The position numbers and the translations under genes are program-made. The notes beneath the pieces were generated by a model. That model did not search any database, was not told the DNA's origin, and worked only from the letters and a program-made list of their open reading frames with translations. A DNA stretch of 20,214 nucleotides from positions 1 to 20,214 of the IMG/VR virus record IMGVR_UViG_3300035698_026233. One strand, given 5' to 3'. How positions within the stretch are numbered: position 1 is the first letter of the stretch; each line of letters opens with the position of its first letter. This document shows, piece by piece, positions 9,964 through 18,877 of the stretch. The DNA is from a virus.

Positions 9964-9997
9964 AATATATCTCTCGCTTTGCTACAAAAATACAGAA
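9964..9997 (-). promoter_or_regulatory. 34-base spacer before the giant gene with a TAnnTTTG-like box
   Basis: This is the longest non-coding gap in the window. On the sense strand it holds TATTTTTG (9992-9985), which fits the Bacteroidota -7 promoter consensus TAnnTTTG, ending 21 bases before the ATG. I do not see a clear -33 TTG element at the usual distance. GAGAGA lies about 8 bases before the ATG and could be a weak ribosome site. A separate promoter would let the giant gene be expressed apart from the upstream operon. In AT-rich DNA the match could be chance. Confidence 0.3.
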
Positions 9998-11986
9998 TTA
10001 ATTTAAATAGATGTTTAAATACTCTAATGGGTCTTGGAAGTACTTAATTTTCCCTTCAGATTGAACATATCTACGACCCGTAATTGGATCAGATGTGTAA
10101 AATTTATACCCTTCAACGGTTCTTTCGTAACCAACTTTAGCGTTAGAAGGAGCACTATCTGGAAGTAATTCATTTAACTCTCCAGAATTTCTAGGACTTT
10201 TTCTAATTTTAGACGCAGCTGAATGTACTCTTGTCTCTATACCATCAGCTAATCTATTATCTCCGGTATAGTATGTACTTTGAGCTCCTGTTGTTTTATC
10301 AGATACCACAATTCTTGTAGCGTAGGCAGAGTGTGTAGGATTACCTACTCCTGAAAAACCTGTAACAGTAATAGATTTATTTGTCCAATCGCCTGAGTCC
10401 ATAACTTTGTCAGATGTGGTTTCTTGTCCAGAAGGAGTATACCATTTAGTAGGCATATCTAAACTACCTAAAGTATATTTATTTTGCTCCGCAGCTCGAT
10501 CTCTTAACGAAGCCGGACTTGTCCCCCACTCTCGATATGTATTATTATGTATAGTAGCTTTATCTTTCATTTCTTCAAGAATAAGATTATTAAAAGATGC
10601 TTTATTATTATTATACATATTTTTTAAATCTTCTTTACTATAAGCTTCACCATAGTATGTTTGAAGATTATCTATCACATTGTTAATTTCTTCAGATGAG
10701 TAAAACTGAGAGTTTAAATTTTCACCATGTTTTACAAAGCCTACACTTTTTTCTAAGCCCTTCATTTCAGCAGGTGTAAGAGATTCTTTATAACGATCTT
10801 TAATCTTCGTTTGTAAATCATTTATTTTAACATCTCTAGTATATGAAGCTTTATCTGATTCAACATTCCAGTATAACATTTCTGTTAAGTTAGCTAAAGA
10901 AGCTACATCGTTTCCTATCTTTTTAAAGAAACTCTGCTTTTCCATATTTTTCATTTTGAGCTTTTGTTCTTCAGTGAGTCCAACAGCATCATAATACTTG
11001 TCTAATCTTTCTTCAGTAGTTAACCCAATTAGTGATGGCTCAGCAGGATCAAATGGATTCATCTGGGCTCCATCTTCAACTCTCAAAGTAGTCTCATCTA
11101 AAATATCTTTTTTAGTAGGAATTGCTTCAGGAGTGTTATGAAAACGAGTACTACTAGTATTACTTTCTTTTTTTGTAGTCTTCATACCGACCATAGCTTG
11201 AGCTCTCATCATCAACTGATTAGCATTTTCTCCTTTGTATGCCATAGATTTATTAAGCTCACTTCCTGGATCTGTTAATTCTGCATTCACATATGAAATT
11301 GCAGCTTCTAAACTTTTAATATTATTATCAGTTAAATCTTTGTAATCAACAATTTTAAGCATACCTCCGACATTAGTAATTCGGCTTCCCCCATCTTCAT
11401 TTAAAATATGTCCAGTAGCTTCTTTAAATGTATCACGTACGTAAGTATTTAAATCAACTCCTTTAGGAATATTAAATACTAAATTACCCTTATAGTCTAA
11501 CTGCTCCCCATCTTTTCCTATAGATCCCCACTTACCTTCAGCTTTAAGTTTATCTTGCTCTTCTCCCCATTTATTTTCTGCTTGTTCTCTACTAAAACCA
11601 GACTGCATTGAATTAGTTAAATAACTTGCTTTTGCATTATCAAATTGATTAAAAGCTTCTTGAGCTCTAAACCCTCTTCCTGTTGTTTTCCACGAATTAA
11701 TATCTTTCTGTAACTTAAATAAGTTACGAGATAAGTTAGGATCATTAGGATTACTTGCAATTTGATTAGCTACCTCTTCTGTTTGTTTCGAAAATTGGGA
11801 AATATCCTCTTGCACAAACGGATCATCTTGTTCAGTTCTATTAACATCTGTGTCTAAACCGGCTAGTAACTCATTCATTGTGTCTCTACGTCTTTGACGT
11901 TGTAGAGGCAAAGCAGTAGCTTCTTGAAGAGTTACTTCAGGAGTCGTAGGCTGTATTCTTATGTTGGTGTATCTTCCAAAACTCAT
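9998..11986 (-). CDS. Probable internal virion (cargo) protein, 662 aa
   Basis: I cannot assign a named family with certainty. The protein is soluble, highly charged and mostly helical in appearance, without a signal peptide or membrane segment. The N-terminus has an Arg-rich patch (QRQRRRD at about 30-36) followed by a low-complexity acidic stretch, then helical repeats rich in Lys, Glu and Asn. The C-terminal region (about 530-662) looks more beta-rich, with Gly, Thr and Tyr. Its place between the 607-aa protein and the giant polymerase gene matches the internal 'cargo' proteins of crAss-like phages, which are packed in the head and tail and ejected. It starts 2 bases after the previous stop and has a Shine-Dalgarno-like site (AAGGA). 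A structural scaffold for the polymerase is possible but unproven. Confidence 0.6.
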   Translation of the reverse strand: MSFGRYTNIRIQPTTPEVTLQEATALPLQRQRRRDTMNELLAGLDTDVNRTEQDDPFVQEDISQFSKQTEEVANQIASNPNDPNLSRNLFKLQKDINSWKTTGRGFRAQEAFNQFDNAKASYLTNSMQSGFSREQAENKWGEEQDKLKAEGKWGSIGKDGEQLDYKGNLVFNIPKGVDLNTYVRDTFKEATGHILNEDGGSRITNVGGMLKIVDYKDLTDNNIKSLEAAISYVNAELTDPGSELNKSMAYKGENANQLMMRAQAMVGMKTTKKESNTSSTRFHNTPEAIPTKKDILDETTLRVEDGAQMNPFDPAEPSLIGLTTEERLDKYYDAVGLTEEQKLKMKNMEKQSFFKKIGNDVASLANLTEMLYWNVESDKASYTRDVKINDLQTKIKDRYKESLTPAEMKGLEKSVGFVKHGENLNSQFYSSEEINNVIDNLQTYYGEAYSKEDLKNMYNNNKASFNNLILEEMKDKATIHNNTYREWGTSPASLRDRAAEQNKYTLGSLDMPTKWYTPSGQETTSDKVMDSGDWTNKSITVTGFSGVGNPTHSAYATRIVVSDKTTGAQSTYYTGDNRLADGIETRVHSAASKIRKSPRNSGELNELLPDSAPSNAKVGYERTVEGYKFYTSDPITGRRYVQSEGKIKYFQDPLEYLNIYLN

Positions 11987-11988
11987 AA

Positions 11989-13812
11989 TTATCCTTTTTT
12001 CTTTTTAGTAAAAGTCCAGCTCCTACCGTTAGCAAACTTACTTGGCATAATTGTATCAGGAGCTCCTTCTAAACCAGTACCAAACATATTAGCAAATTCT
12101 GATGGCATATCTCTACTATTAGATCCATAAATTTGCGGAGTTTGATTAGGCATAATAGTGTTAGGAGCTCCTTCTAAACCGGTACCAGACATGTTAGCAA
12201 ACTCACTTGGCATAGTAGTGTTAGGAGCTTCTTGTAATGGCATAATAGTGTTAGGAGCTTGTTGAGAATTAGTCAGTTCTTGACTATTATCTTTTTTCTT
12301 TTTAGTGAAAGTCCAGTTTCCACTATTATCAATTTGCTCACCTTGATTAATTCGATTAGCGTTTATTGTACTCTGCATCGTATTATTAGTACGTTGGTTA
12401 CGAGTTTCAGCTAATGTGTTTAACCAAACATTCATATCTTTATCGTTCCAATCTTGAAGAGCCATACTTCTAGTTAGATTGTTGGCTTCTTGATTAGATC
12501 GTACTTGATCCACATTCATATCGATACCGGCTTGTGCCTCTTGAGTTTTAGTATAAGCTTCAGCATTTTGTTTCTGAGTTCCTTGATTAAGAGCAATGTT
12601 ACTCGAAAGTATATCTCCAGCATCAGTAGCATTTTGTCCAATAGATCTACGAGCTCTTCCCTCAGCATTTTCGTTTGCTCGAAAAATAGATCGGTAATCA
12701 ATTTTAGGATTACGGATTTTACTATTATTATCAAACATTTTAAGATCTTTAGGAGTAGGCTTATTCTTTTTAAGATCTCGAATCATCCTTTGAGAACCTA
12801 GCATAGACGCTGCAGCATTTGCTCCATTCATTACTTGCATAGGATTCACACTAAACTCCATATCTCCTCCGCCGGCATAGTTTAATTTACCTCCCATAGC
12901 CATTTCTACCGCATCAAAAGCTTCATTAATCTGACTCATCTTACCTTTGTAAAGCTCTTGACCTTCCATTAGTTTATTAAGTTCTTGCTCAATTCCAGAT
13001 TGAACCACACTATCTTCTTTACGTTGTCCAGTAGGATCGTATTTCTTTTCAATAGCTTTAGAAATATCAGCAAAAGTTTTCTTGTGATACTTCTTATTAT
13101 CAAGTTTTAAAGCTTGAAGTAACCCTTTAGGAGCAACTATACGGTCAGAGAAAATATAATCTTTGGCTTTTATTTTAGTTTCACCTTCTTCAACGTTAGC
13201 ATTAGGCCCTTGAGCTATACCTCCGTTAGGATTAGCTTCGTGAGTTCCTCCTGCATCAAAGTTTGTAAGTTGTCCTCCGTCTGCGTAGCTTAGTTTACCC
13301 CCGTATTTCATTCCTCCCATTCCTCCAACAGAACTGTTGGCCATATTAAAAACACCTTGTGATACTCCACCTATAGCTTCCATTTGATCTTGATCTACAT
13401 CAGATTCACGACCATCGATAGAACTGTATATATCTTGACCAGCAGTGTAAGCTCCAGAAACAGCTTGACCAGCTTGAGGATTACCAGTAGCTATTGTTGC
13501 AGCCATGCCAGCTATTTGAGGGGCTACAGCACTTCGTATACCTACAGCAGTATCAGAAATTTTATCTATACCTCTTCCTACATCCGTTTTTTGTTCGTAA
13601 CCAACTAAGTCATCAAAGTCTTTACCGGTAACATTTCCGACAACAGCTCCGAGACCAGTGGAAGTTATTCCAGCCGAAACTGTATTCATCGCTAAATCAG
13701 ATGCTAAATCTTTACGGTAACCGTTTTTATTTTCTTTAACTTTTCTACCAGTTTCTGAAATTCTTCGACCTAGTTTAGTCTTACCTCCGCCTTTTCTGTT
13801 TAATAGTCCCAT
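11989..13812 (-). CDS. Probable internal virion or capsid-associated protein with GGKLxYAxGG motifs, 607 aa
   Basis: The N-terminus is strongly basic (MGLLNRKGGGKTKLGRR), followed by a Gly/Ala-rich, mildly hydrophobic region near 40-160. Two related motifs, GGKLSYADGG (about 172-181) and GGKLNYAGGG (about 306-315), flank a middle section with GGTHEANPNGGI and VEEGETKIKAKDYIFSDRI (about 185-225). From memory, this GGTHE...NP.GGI...EEGET..DYIFSDR pattern recurs in structural proteins of Bacteroidota phages, but its function is unclear. The part after about 330 is Asn/Gln-rich and helical. The last 110 residues hold repeats ending in WTFTKKKK (500-507 and 599-606). The gene lies 9 bases after the 190-aa gene and 2 bases before the 662-aa gene, so it probably belongs to the internal or cargo module. 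Coiled basic ends could bind DNA; that is inference. Confidence 0.65.
   Translation of the reverse strand: MGLLNRKGGGKTKLGRRISETGRKVKENKNGYRKDLASDLAMNTVSAGITSTGLGAVVGNVTGKDFDDLVGYEQKTDVGRGIDKISDTAVGIRSAVAPQIAGMAATIATGNPQAGQAVSGAYTAGQDIYSSIDGRESDVDQDQMEAIGGVSQGVFNMANSSVGGMGGMKYGGKLSYADGGQLTNFDAGGTHEANPNGGIAQGPNANVEEGETKIKAKDYIFSDRIVAPKGLLQALKLDNKKYHKKTFADISKAIEKKYDPTGQRKEDSVVQSGIEQELNKLMEGQELYKGKMSQINEAFDAVEMAMGGKLNYAGGGDMEFSVNPMQVMNGANAAASMLGSQRMIRDLKKNKPTPKDLKMFDNNSKIRNPKIDYRSIFRANENAEGRARRSIGQNATDAGDILSSNIALNQGTQKQNAEAYTKTQEAQAGIDMNVDQVRSNQEANNLTRSMALQDWNDKDMNVWLNTLAETRNQRTNNTMQSTINANRINQGEQIDNSGNWTFTKKKKDNSQELTNSQQAPNTIMPLQEAPNTTMPSEFANMSGTGLEGAPNTIMPNQTPQIYGSNSRDMPSEFANMFGTGLEGAPDTIMPSKFANGRSWTFTKKKKG
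11992..11996 (-). promoter_or_regulatory. Ribosome binding site AAGGA for the 662-aa gene
   Basis: AAGGA lies 5 bases upstream of ATG 11986. It overlaps the last Lys-Gly codons of the preceding gene, so the Lys-rich tail of that gene also supplies this site. It is the clearest Shine-Dalgarno match in the window and supports this start. Confidence 0.5.
12000..12320 (-). repeat. Degenerate in-frame repeats at the 3' end of the 607-aa gene
   Basis: The repeats encode four copies of AP(N/D)T(I/T)MP, three of MPS(E/K)FAN, two of GTGLEGAP and two of WTFTKKKK. At DNA level the two GTGLEGAP units (about 12034-12105 and 12150-12212) differ at scattered, mostly third-position bases, and the WTFTKKKK units lie about 297 bases apart. 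All spacings keep the frame. Such repeats arise by duplication and can change in number by recombination. Confidence 0.85.
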
Positions 13813-13816
13813 GTTA

Positions 13817-13824
13817 CAAAGTTA
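13817..13824 (-). promoter_or_regulatory. TAACTTTG box 4 bases before the 607-aa gene start
   Basis: TAACTTTG matches the Bacteroidota -7 consensus TAnnTTTG and includes the TAA stop of the 190-aa gene. The same octamer sits at the same 4-base distance before the 243-aa gene (20103-20110). No clear -33 TTG is visible. The octamer also occurs inside the giant gene (30-37 and 1773-1780), so chance cannot be excluded. Confidence 0.3.
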
Positions 13825-14394
13825 GTAATTTACGAAATTATATGTATACATGCAAGGATAAAGTTTAAATTGAAGAAAATCATCTCCAACTGGATCATTA
13901 TTATAAGTAAGTTTTAAGTAAACATACTCATTGCACATACGTTGTAAAGTTCTTCTAGAGTTTACATCTCGAGCAAACTGTGTTCTCCACATTCTCATAT
14001 GCTGATTAGTTCTTCTAGAATCGATAGCTAAATTAATACTACCTGTAGTCTGATACTCATTCCATGCTTCGTAAGTATCGAAATTTACATTTTCTACATT
14101 TTCCCCAGCTAAGTTACTTGCTTCTAGTTTATAACCAAATGTATAGAAATTTTTATTTACTTGAGGCTGTTGGTTATAGATCAATGTAACGTAAGAAGAA
14201 TTAGTTGCTCCAAAGTAAGAACCATATTCTCCTCTATTTTGAACATATAATCTGAATCTTGCAGGCCCTGTTGCAAAAAAGTTATAACTATCAGAGAACA
14301 TAATAACTGGACGATAGCTATGTCTAGATACAAAGCTTTCAGTAATTTCATTAAAACTGATTGTTATGTTAGTAGATGAAGATAAAGTTGCCAT
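13822..14394 (-). CDS. Neck/tail protein, 190 aa, possibly a detached C-terminal part of the muzzle
   Basis: Its start overlaps the stop of the 1208-aa muzzle-like gene by one base (TAATG), so the two are probably translated by coupling. It has no signal peptide or membrane segment. The protein is rich in Tyr, Phe, Asn and Thr and looks beta-structured. It opens with TISFNEITESFVSRHSYRP, a pattern that in related phage structural proteins follows a section like the LGYDPLTYNVYISIL near the end of the 1208-aa protein. That suggests the two once formed one muzzle polypeptide. The frames differ by -1, and the -1 frame upstream is closed by a stop at 14407-14409 with no slippery heptamer in between. 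A programmed fusion is therefore unlikely, and this reads as a separate gene. No enzymatic motif is visible. Confidence 0.75.
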   Translation of the reverse strand: MATLSSSTNITISFNEITESFVSRHSYRPVIMFSDSYNFFATGPARFRLYVQNRGEYGSYFGATNSSYVTLIYNQQPQVNKNFYTFGYKLEASNLAGENVENVNFDTYEAWNEYQTTGSINLAIDSRRTNQHMRMWRTQFARDVNSRRTLQRMCNEYVYLKLTYNNDPVGDDFLQFKLYPCMYTYNFVNY

Positions 14395-17300
14395 TATGAT
14401 ACTGGATTATCTGATTCAAAAGGAGCTGGAGTACCGGAACCACCATCAATTAATCCTCCAGTACCGTCATGAAGTATTGAAATATAGACGTTATAAGTCA
14501 AAGGATCGTACCCTAATCGAACACCGGTTCCGTTATTATATAAGTCATCCTCAATAGTCTTTGGAAGCTTTAATAGTAAGCTATGAATTCCTTTGTAATC
14601 TGAAACAGGATCATCATTTTGACTAATTCTTAAAAACTTCTTCTTACTGTAATCTAGTACATATACACCCTTAGCTCCGACAATTGATCCAAAAGGATAA
14701 CGTGATCCATACTTATCAGAAACAATAGTATAGTTATGAAGAATATCTCCTCGACCTAAACTTGTTTGTTGACCCGCTGCAGTGGAAACTGTAGCATTAG
14801 GGGAAACAGACCAGTAACCTGAACCGTATTCTTGAACCACAAATAACGTGTCATTGAAAATATGAAACGCTGTGATGTTTCCAAATAAAGCATCTACTGT
14901 TGATTGATTGCCGGCACGAAAGATAGCATGTCCGTCAATGTAAGAGTTATTGACATTTGTATCTGAGTATCTTGTTAAAATACCGTTGTTATCAATTTCA
15001 GTAAAACTAAAAGGTTTTACATAATACTTGAGAAAATTATCCTGAGTATGATAAACATTATTATATGGAGGGATTAATTCTTTAGTTTCAGTAGGAGTTT
15101 TATGTTGTTCAAACTTATTTTCTCCAGAAACTAAAGCTAAGTTAATATAAGACTCAATAGGAATTTCTACAAATGTTTTTGAAGATTGAATATTTGTTAC
15201 AGACCCTGATATATCTGTCGTTCCTGGATTAGTATAGACCGGGGTACTATAATCAGTATGAGTTAAAAATTCAGGATCAAAATTAAGAGGATCTCCGGAA
15301 CTGTTATTTACAACATCGTAATCCATAAGTAAGAACTTATATAATGCTGGAAAACAATCTCCATTGTAAGCTCGCATATTAATAACTTGTGTACTTGCTC
15401 CAATTTCTTGAGTTTCGCTACAAGCTATATAAGCTGTATTTTGACGGTTTAAATATCCGTTACCTCCGTAGTAAGTAATATTAGAAATGTCATTCCAAAT
15501 TTGAGCTACAACATAATGTTCTCTTGTGTCAGCTGCAATAATTACTGCTTGGTTACCTGTTACTTCAGTAACAAAGTCTCCTCTGCAATCTAATAAATAA
15601 CCATTAGTAGAATTAGCTCGTAGTATTAATAAGTCTGCAGGACTAGCAGAAAATGCTCCAGGAGCATATATATAATTTCGGTATTGGGTACCTGCAAAAA
15701 TAGAAGGAGTAGTTCCACTAGTAGCAGAAGTAGCTGCAATTTCATAAGCAGGAAAAAATACATCAGAGGGACTTAAGCCTGTACCAGTTCCTACATTAGA
15801 AGCACCTTGATTTAATACCCAATGATAACGTTCTACTCCGGCATGTGCATAAGCAAAAGCATCGAACCAGCTACTAGCCGTACTAGAGTAGGGTTCATCT
15901 GCATTAAAAAGGTCTGTCCAGTCTGCTAACGCTATATAACTTCCAGAATCATCGTCAAGAGCACTTTTAAAATAACCAGTTGCACTTATTCGAGCTCCGG
16001 CAATAACATGAATACTATCAGTATCAGTAGCAGATAATAAACTACTTGCATAGCTTCTTTCAGGACAATAAAAATTTAAAAAATCTCGGTTTATTAAAGC
16101 TTCTCCTGTGTTACTTCCACCTAGTTCTGTGTTTTGTGCAGTAGCTCTTAAATCAGTTTTTAACCAATTACCTGCATCTTGTGCACTACCATTTATTATG
16201 TGACGTAACATATACATTGGCATATATGTTTTTCTATAATCTTCGTTACCTGCTCCAGAATACAAATAAAATGTAGGGTTTAGTATTCCTTGAGATTTGA
16301 TGTATCTGTTCTCATGATTAGTTTCTGCTCTAACTATTCGAAAACTGTAGACATTATCAGGAAGAGTATCTAAGTTGTCAAATGTAAAACGAGGATACAA
16401 ATTTTTCATATTTGATCCATCGTATAAGTCTAACGATAAAGAGATCATGTTTTGTAATACTGGCATACGAATATCTCCTATCCATTTTACAAATAAAGCA
16501 TTTCCCCATTTATCAAAAAACTGAACTCCGAATCTGTAGATCTCTCCACGTTTGTAACCAGCATCTTTTATTTTATGCCCAGCTTTAAAGTTATCTGTTG
16601 CAATATCTTGTACACTATAGTTAATAGAAACATTAAGTCCTTCAGCTCCTAGTGTAGTTCCATTACTCTGAAACTTATTTAATTGGTACGTAGCATCTTT
16701 AGGGTCAGTATATAAGCCAGCATTAATTGTATCTAGTGTTTCATCAGTAGGATACTGTTTCGTAGGATCAGAAATATCAATAAGGTATTCGTTACTTCCA
16801 TTAGCATCGACTAGTTGAACCTCTCCTGCTGCAATAAACTGGTAAGCTCGAGCATCATAATCAAAAGTGACAGCTTGCGTAGACACATTTCCTATAAACA
16901 CTCTATTATCTTTAAACTCTAAAGTCTTTGGAAAGTACGGGCCACCTGGAGTAGTAAGTAAATTTTCAATATCGCCTTCTAAAGCAATGTTTGTAAAATC
17001 TCCTCGGTCTTTAAGTTTAAAAGAACTACTTTCAATTAATCCTTCATAGATAATGTGAGCAGTTGTATTTCGAGCTACTGCATCATCACGAGTGAATCGA
17101 TAAACTTCAATGTATTCAAAAGCTTGATCGATACTTGACATTTCTAAAGTGAACACACACGTACCTTTTTCACCTGATGGCACACCATGATTGTCTTTCG
17201 TAATTGCTGCTGGTAATGATAATGGAGACATTCTAGTAGCTGGGCCATGTTTAGTATATAATCTATAACCATACTGAACTGTACCTGCTCCTACGCTCCA

Positions 17301-18020
17301 TTCGCCGCCTCCTCCATCTGTAATAGTAACTTCAGGAGTAATAAAATCCCAAGCTGGTGTGGCATCAATAGTCTTTACAGGAAGGTTTAGTAAATTACTT
17401 CCCGCAACATTTAAGATACGCATCTGGTTTTGCCCGTTGTCTACCCAGTATAATTTTTGAACAGTTTCACTTTCATAAAGTCCAAAGATCTTTGTGATAA
17501 GATTCGCATCACTCATATTAGCAGTGGGCCCAAAATACACTAAAGACACTACTGTAGTAAAGTCTGTATCATAGTTTATTTTCCAAACAAATAAATGTCC
17601 TGCTCCTGCTGTGTCGGTTGAAATTACATAAATATCATCTTTAATAAATGATCCTCCTAGTATTGTTTGAGAAGTAATAGCTGGAGTTCCAGAATACCAA
17701 GAAGTATCAAATTGACTGCCAGGTAATAAACGTTGAATATGATCATCATTACCACTGTTAAAATCACCGACTGCTTCTGCATAACTTGTAGCAGTGGCAT
17801 TAACTAAAATAGTAGGATTACTGTTTAATAAAACATTTGGTAAGCTCATCATTAACTTGTTACCACGCTCATTAGATATAATATTACGAGATAACTCTCG
17901 GTTAAAGACAATAGTAATATTTTGAGCATCAAAGTAGAACTGATCCCTTTTAGGATCTTTGGCGTTCATATCTTGATCTAGTCCACCATACTGATTATAT
18001 GCTTCTCTAGGTTGTGGCAT
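14394..18020 (-). CDS. Muzzle/tail stabilisation-like protein of crAss-like phage, 1208 aa
   Basis: From family knowledge, the muzzle forms the end of the short tail barrel and gates ejection of DNA and cargo. The N-terminus carries the pattern typical of this family: NQYGGLDQDMNAKDPKRDQ (9-27), then a DAQNITIVFN segment and a SNERGNKLMMSLPNV segment near 32-61. The rest is a long beta-rich protein with many Gly, Thr, Ser, Asn and Tyr residues, resembling P22-type tail-needle-region or tail-hub proteins, and without transmembrane segments or catalytic motifs. The last 30 residues form a Gly/Pro-rich tail. The gene starts inside the stop of the 285-aa adaptor gene (TAATG), and the 190-aa gene starts inside its own stop. 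Its place right after the P22 gp4-like adaptor matches crAss-like gene order. Confidence 0.85.
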   Translation of the reverse strand: MPQPREAYNQYGGLDQDMNAKDPKRDQFYFDAQNITIVFNRELSRNIISNERGNKLMMSLPNVLLNSNPTILVNATATSYAEAVGDFNSGNDDHIQRLLPGSQFDTSWYSGTPAITSQTILGGSFIKDDIYVISTDTAGAGHLFVWKINYDTDFTTVVSLVYFGPTANMSDANLITKIFGLYESETVQKLYWVDNGQNQMRILNVAGSNLLNLPVKTIDATPAWDFITPEVTITDGGGGEWSVGAGTVQYGYRLYTKHGPATRMSPLSLPAAITKDNHGVPSGEKGTCVFTLEMSSIDQAFEYIEVYRFTRDDAVARNTTAHIIYEGLIESSSFKLKDRGDFTNIALEGDIENLLTTPGGPYFPKTLEFKDNRVFIGNVSTQAVTFDYDARAYQFIAAGEVQLVDANGSNEYLIDISDPTKQYPTDETLDTINAGLYTDPKDATYQLNKFQSNGTTLGAEGLNVSINYSVQDIATDNFKAGHKIKDAGYKRGEIYRFGVQFFDKWGNALFVKWIGDIRMPVLQNMISLSLDLYDGSNMKNLYPRFTFDNLDTLPDNVYSFRIVRAETNHENRYIKSQGILNPTFYLYSGAGNEDYRKTYMPMYMLRHIINGSAQDAGNWLKTDLRATAQNTELGGSNTGEALINRDFLNFYCPERSYASSLLSATDTDSIHVIAGARISATGYFKSALDDDSGSYIALADWTDLFNADEPYSSTASSWFDAFAYAHAGVERYHWVLNQGASNVGTGTGLSPSDVFFPAYEIAATSATSGTTPSIFAGTQYRNYIYAPGAFSASPADLLILRANSTNGYLLDCRGDFVTEVTGNQAVIIAADTREHYVVAQIWNDISNITYYGGNGYLNRQNTAYIACSETQEIGASTQVINMRAYNGDCFPALYKFLLMDYDVVNNSSGDPLNFDPEFLTHTDYSTPVYTNPGTTDISGSVTNIQSSKTFVEIPIESYINLALVSGENKFEQHKTPTETKELIPPYNNVYHTQDNFLKYYVKPFSFTEIDNNGILTRYSDTNVNNSYIDGHAIFRAGNQSTVDALFGNITAFHIFNDTLFVVQEYGSGYWSVSPNATVSTAAGQQTSLGRGDILHNYTIVSDKYGSRYPFGSIVGAKGVYVLDYSKKKFLRISQNDDPVSDYKGIHSLLLKLPKTIEDDLYNNGTGVRLGYDPLTYNVYISILHDGTGGLIDGGSGTPAPFESDNPVS

Positions 18021-18877
18021 TACTTACGAATATTTTTAAATCCACCTGGTTCGTGAATATGCTTAAAGAAAGTAGAATGATTAGACGGAGATTTAATAGA
18101 ATTCAGAGCATAGTTCTGCCAAGTAGCAGCTTGATCCGGAATCGGCATCTTACTAGTATTAACTGCTTGTGCAAAATACCATTCTTTATCTCGTTCGATT
18201 CTTTCTAGCATACGAGGTTGTTGATCACCACTGAAAGCAGCACGCATTAAAACACGGTAAGCAAGCTCGTACTCACATGCTTTTATCCACGATTCATTAT
18301 CCGGAATCTGAGGGTAGCCTTCTTCGTCTAGAGGAATTCTTAAGTAAGCCATTTCTACAAAGCCTTCTTCGAAGTTTGTAAAAATATAATTGTTGTTTAA
18401 TGTGTAGGTATTACCACAAGTTTCTCCATTACGAAAATCTAAGTCTAAGCAATGGTATCGCATTAGATGAGTATCTCCGGAATAGAACATTGGCTCAAGG
18501 TTATAGGAAGTACTATCATTACTAAGCTCCACATAAACTTCTGAAGTATCAGGGTAGTAAGGTTCTCCTTCAGCTACTACATCATTTTCCATAAAGAAAA
18601 AAGAAGGAGCTGCACCTAAAGCGGATCCGCCATTAGTGGAAGAAGATCTTTTAGCTGACTGGATAATAGAGTGTAAGTCACAAGGTAGTTTACCTCGACC
18701 GTCTTCTATTTGAATTACTTTAATATGTTTGTCTAACGTAAACGGAGAGTCAGCATGTGCTATTAAAGCACCGATCCATTCTAAAGCATCATGGAAATTA
18801 ATTTCATCAGCAATATTAAAATTTCTGTGAACATTTTCAAGTACTCGTTTAACCGATATGTATTTCCCGTTATGCAT
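18020..18877 (-). CDS. P22 gp4-like adaptor/ring protein, 285 aa
   Basis: The N-terminus (ISVKRVLENVHRNFNIADEINFHDALEWIGALI) and the stretch GRGKLPCDLHSIIQ near 80-92 match crAss-like tail-neck proteins. So does a later segment with AYLRIPLDEEGYPQIPDN (about 177-194), followed by a helical ACEYELAYRVLMRAA. These relate to the P22 gp4/tail tubular type, which forms a ring between portal and tail. The protein is soluble with no signal peptide. Its ATG overlaps the preceding gene by 8 bases (ATGCATAA), and its stop overlaps the muzzle start. The order adaptor then muzzle agrees with crAss-like genomes. The family is recognised by pattern only, and which of the numbered ring proteins it equals cannot be settled here. 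Confidence 0.7.
   Translation of the reverse strand: MHNGKYISVKRVLENVHRNFNIADEINFHDALEWIGALIAHADSPFTLDKHIKVIQIEDGRGKLPCDLHSIIQSAKRSSSTNGGSALGAAPSFFFMENDVVAEGEPYYPDTSEVYVELSNDSTSYNLEPMFYSGDTHLMRYHCLDLDFRNGETCGNTYTLNNNYIFTNFEEGFVEMAYLRIPLDEEGYPQIPDNESWIKACEYELAYRVLMRAAFSGDQQPRMLERIERDKEWYFAQAVNTSKMPIPDQAATWQNYALNSIKSPSNHSTFFKHIHEPGGFKNIRK

Noticed and set aside
9964-9997. Terminator between the 662-aa gene and the giant gene.
   Set aside because: No stable hairpin followed by a T-run is visible in the 34-base gap.
11992-12010. A-rich run before the end of the 607-aa gene as a frameshift site.
   Set aside because: The heptamer phase is wrong for -1 slippage, and a shift would only add a short tail of under 20 residues.
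14394-14410. Programmed -1 frameshift joining the muzzle-like and 190-aa genes.
   Set aside because: The -1 frame is closed by a stop at 14407-14409, leaving about 10 bases with no slippery heptamer.
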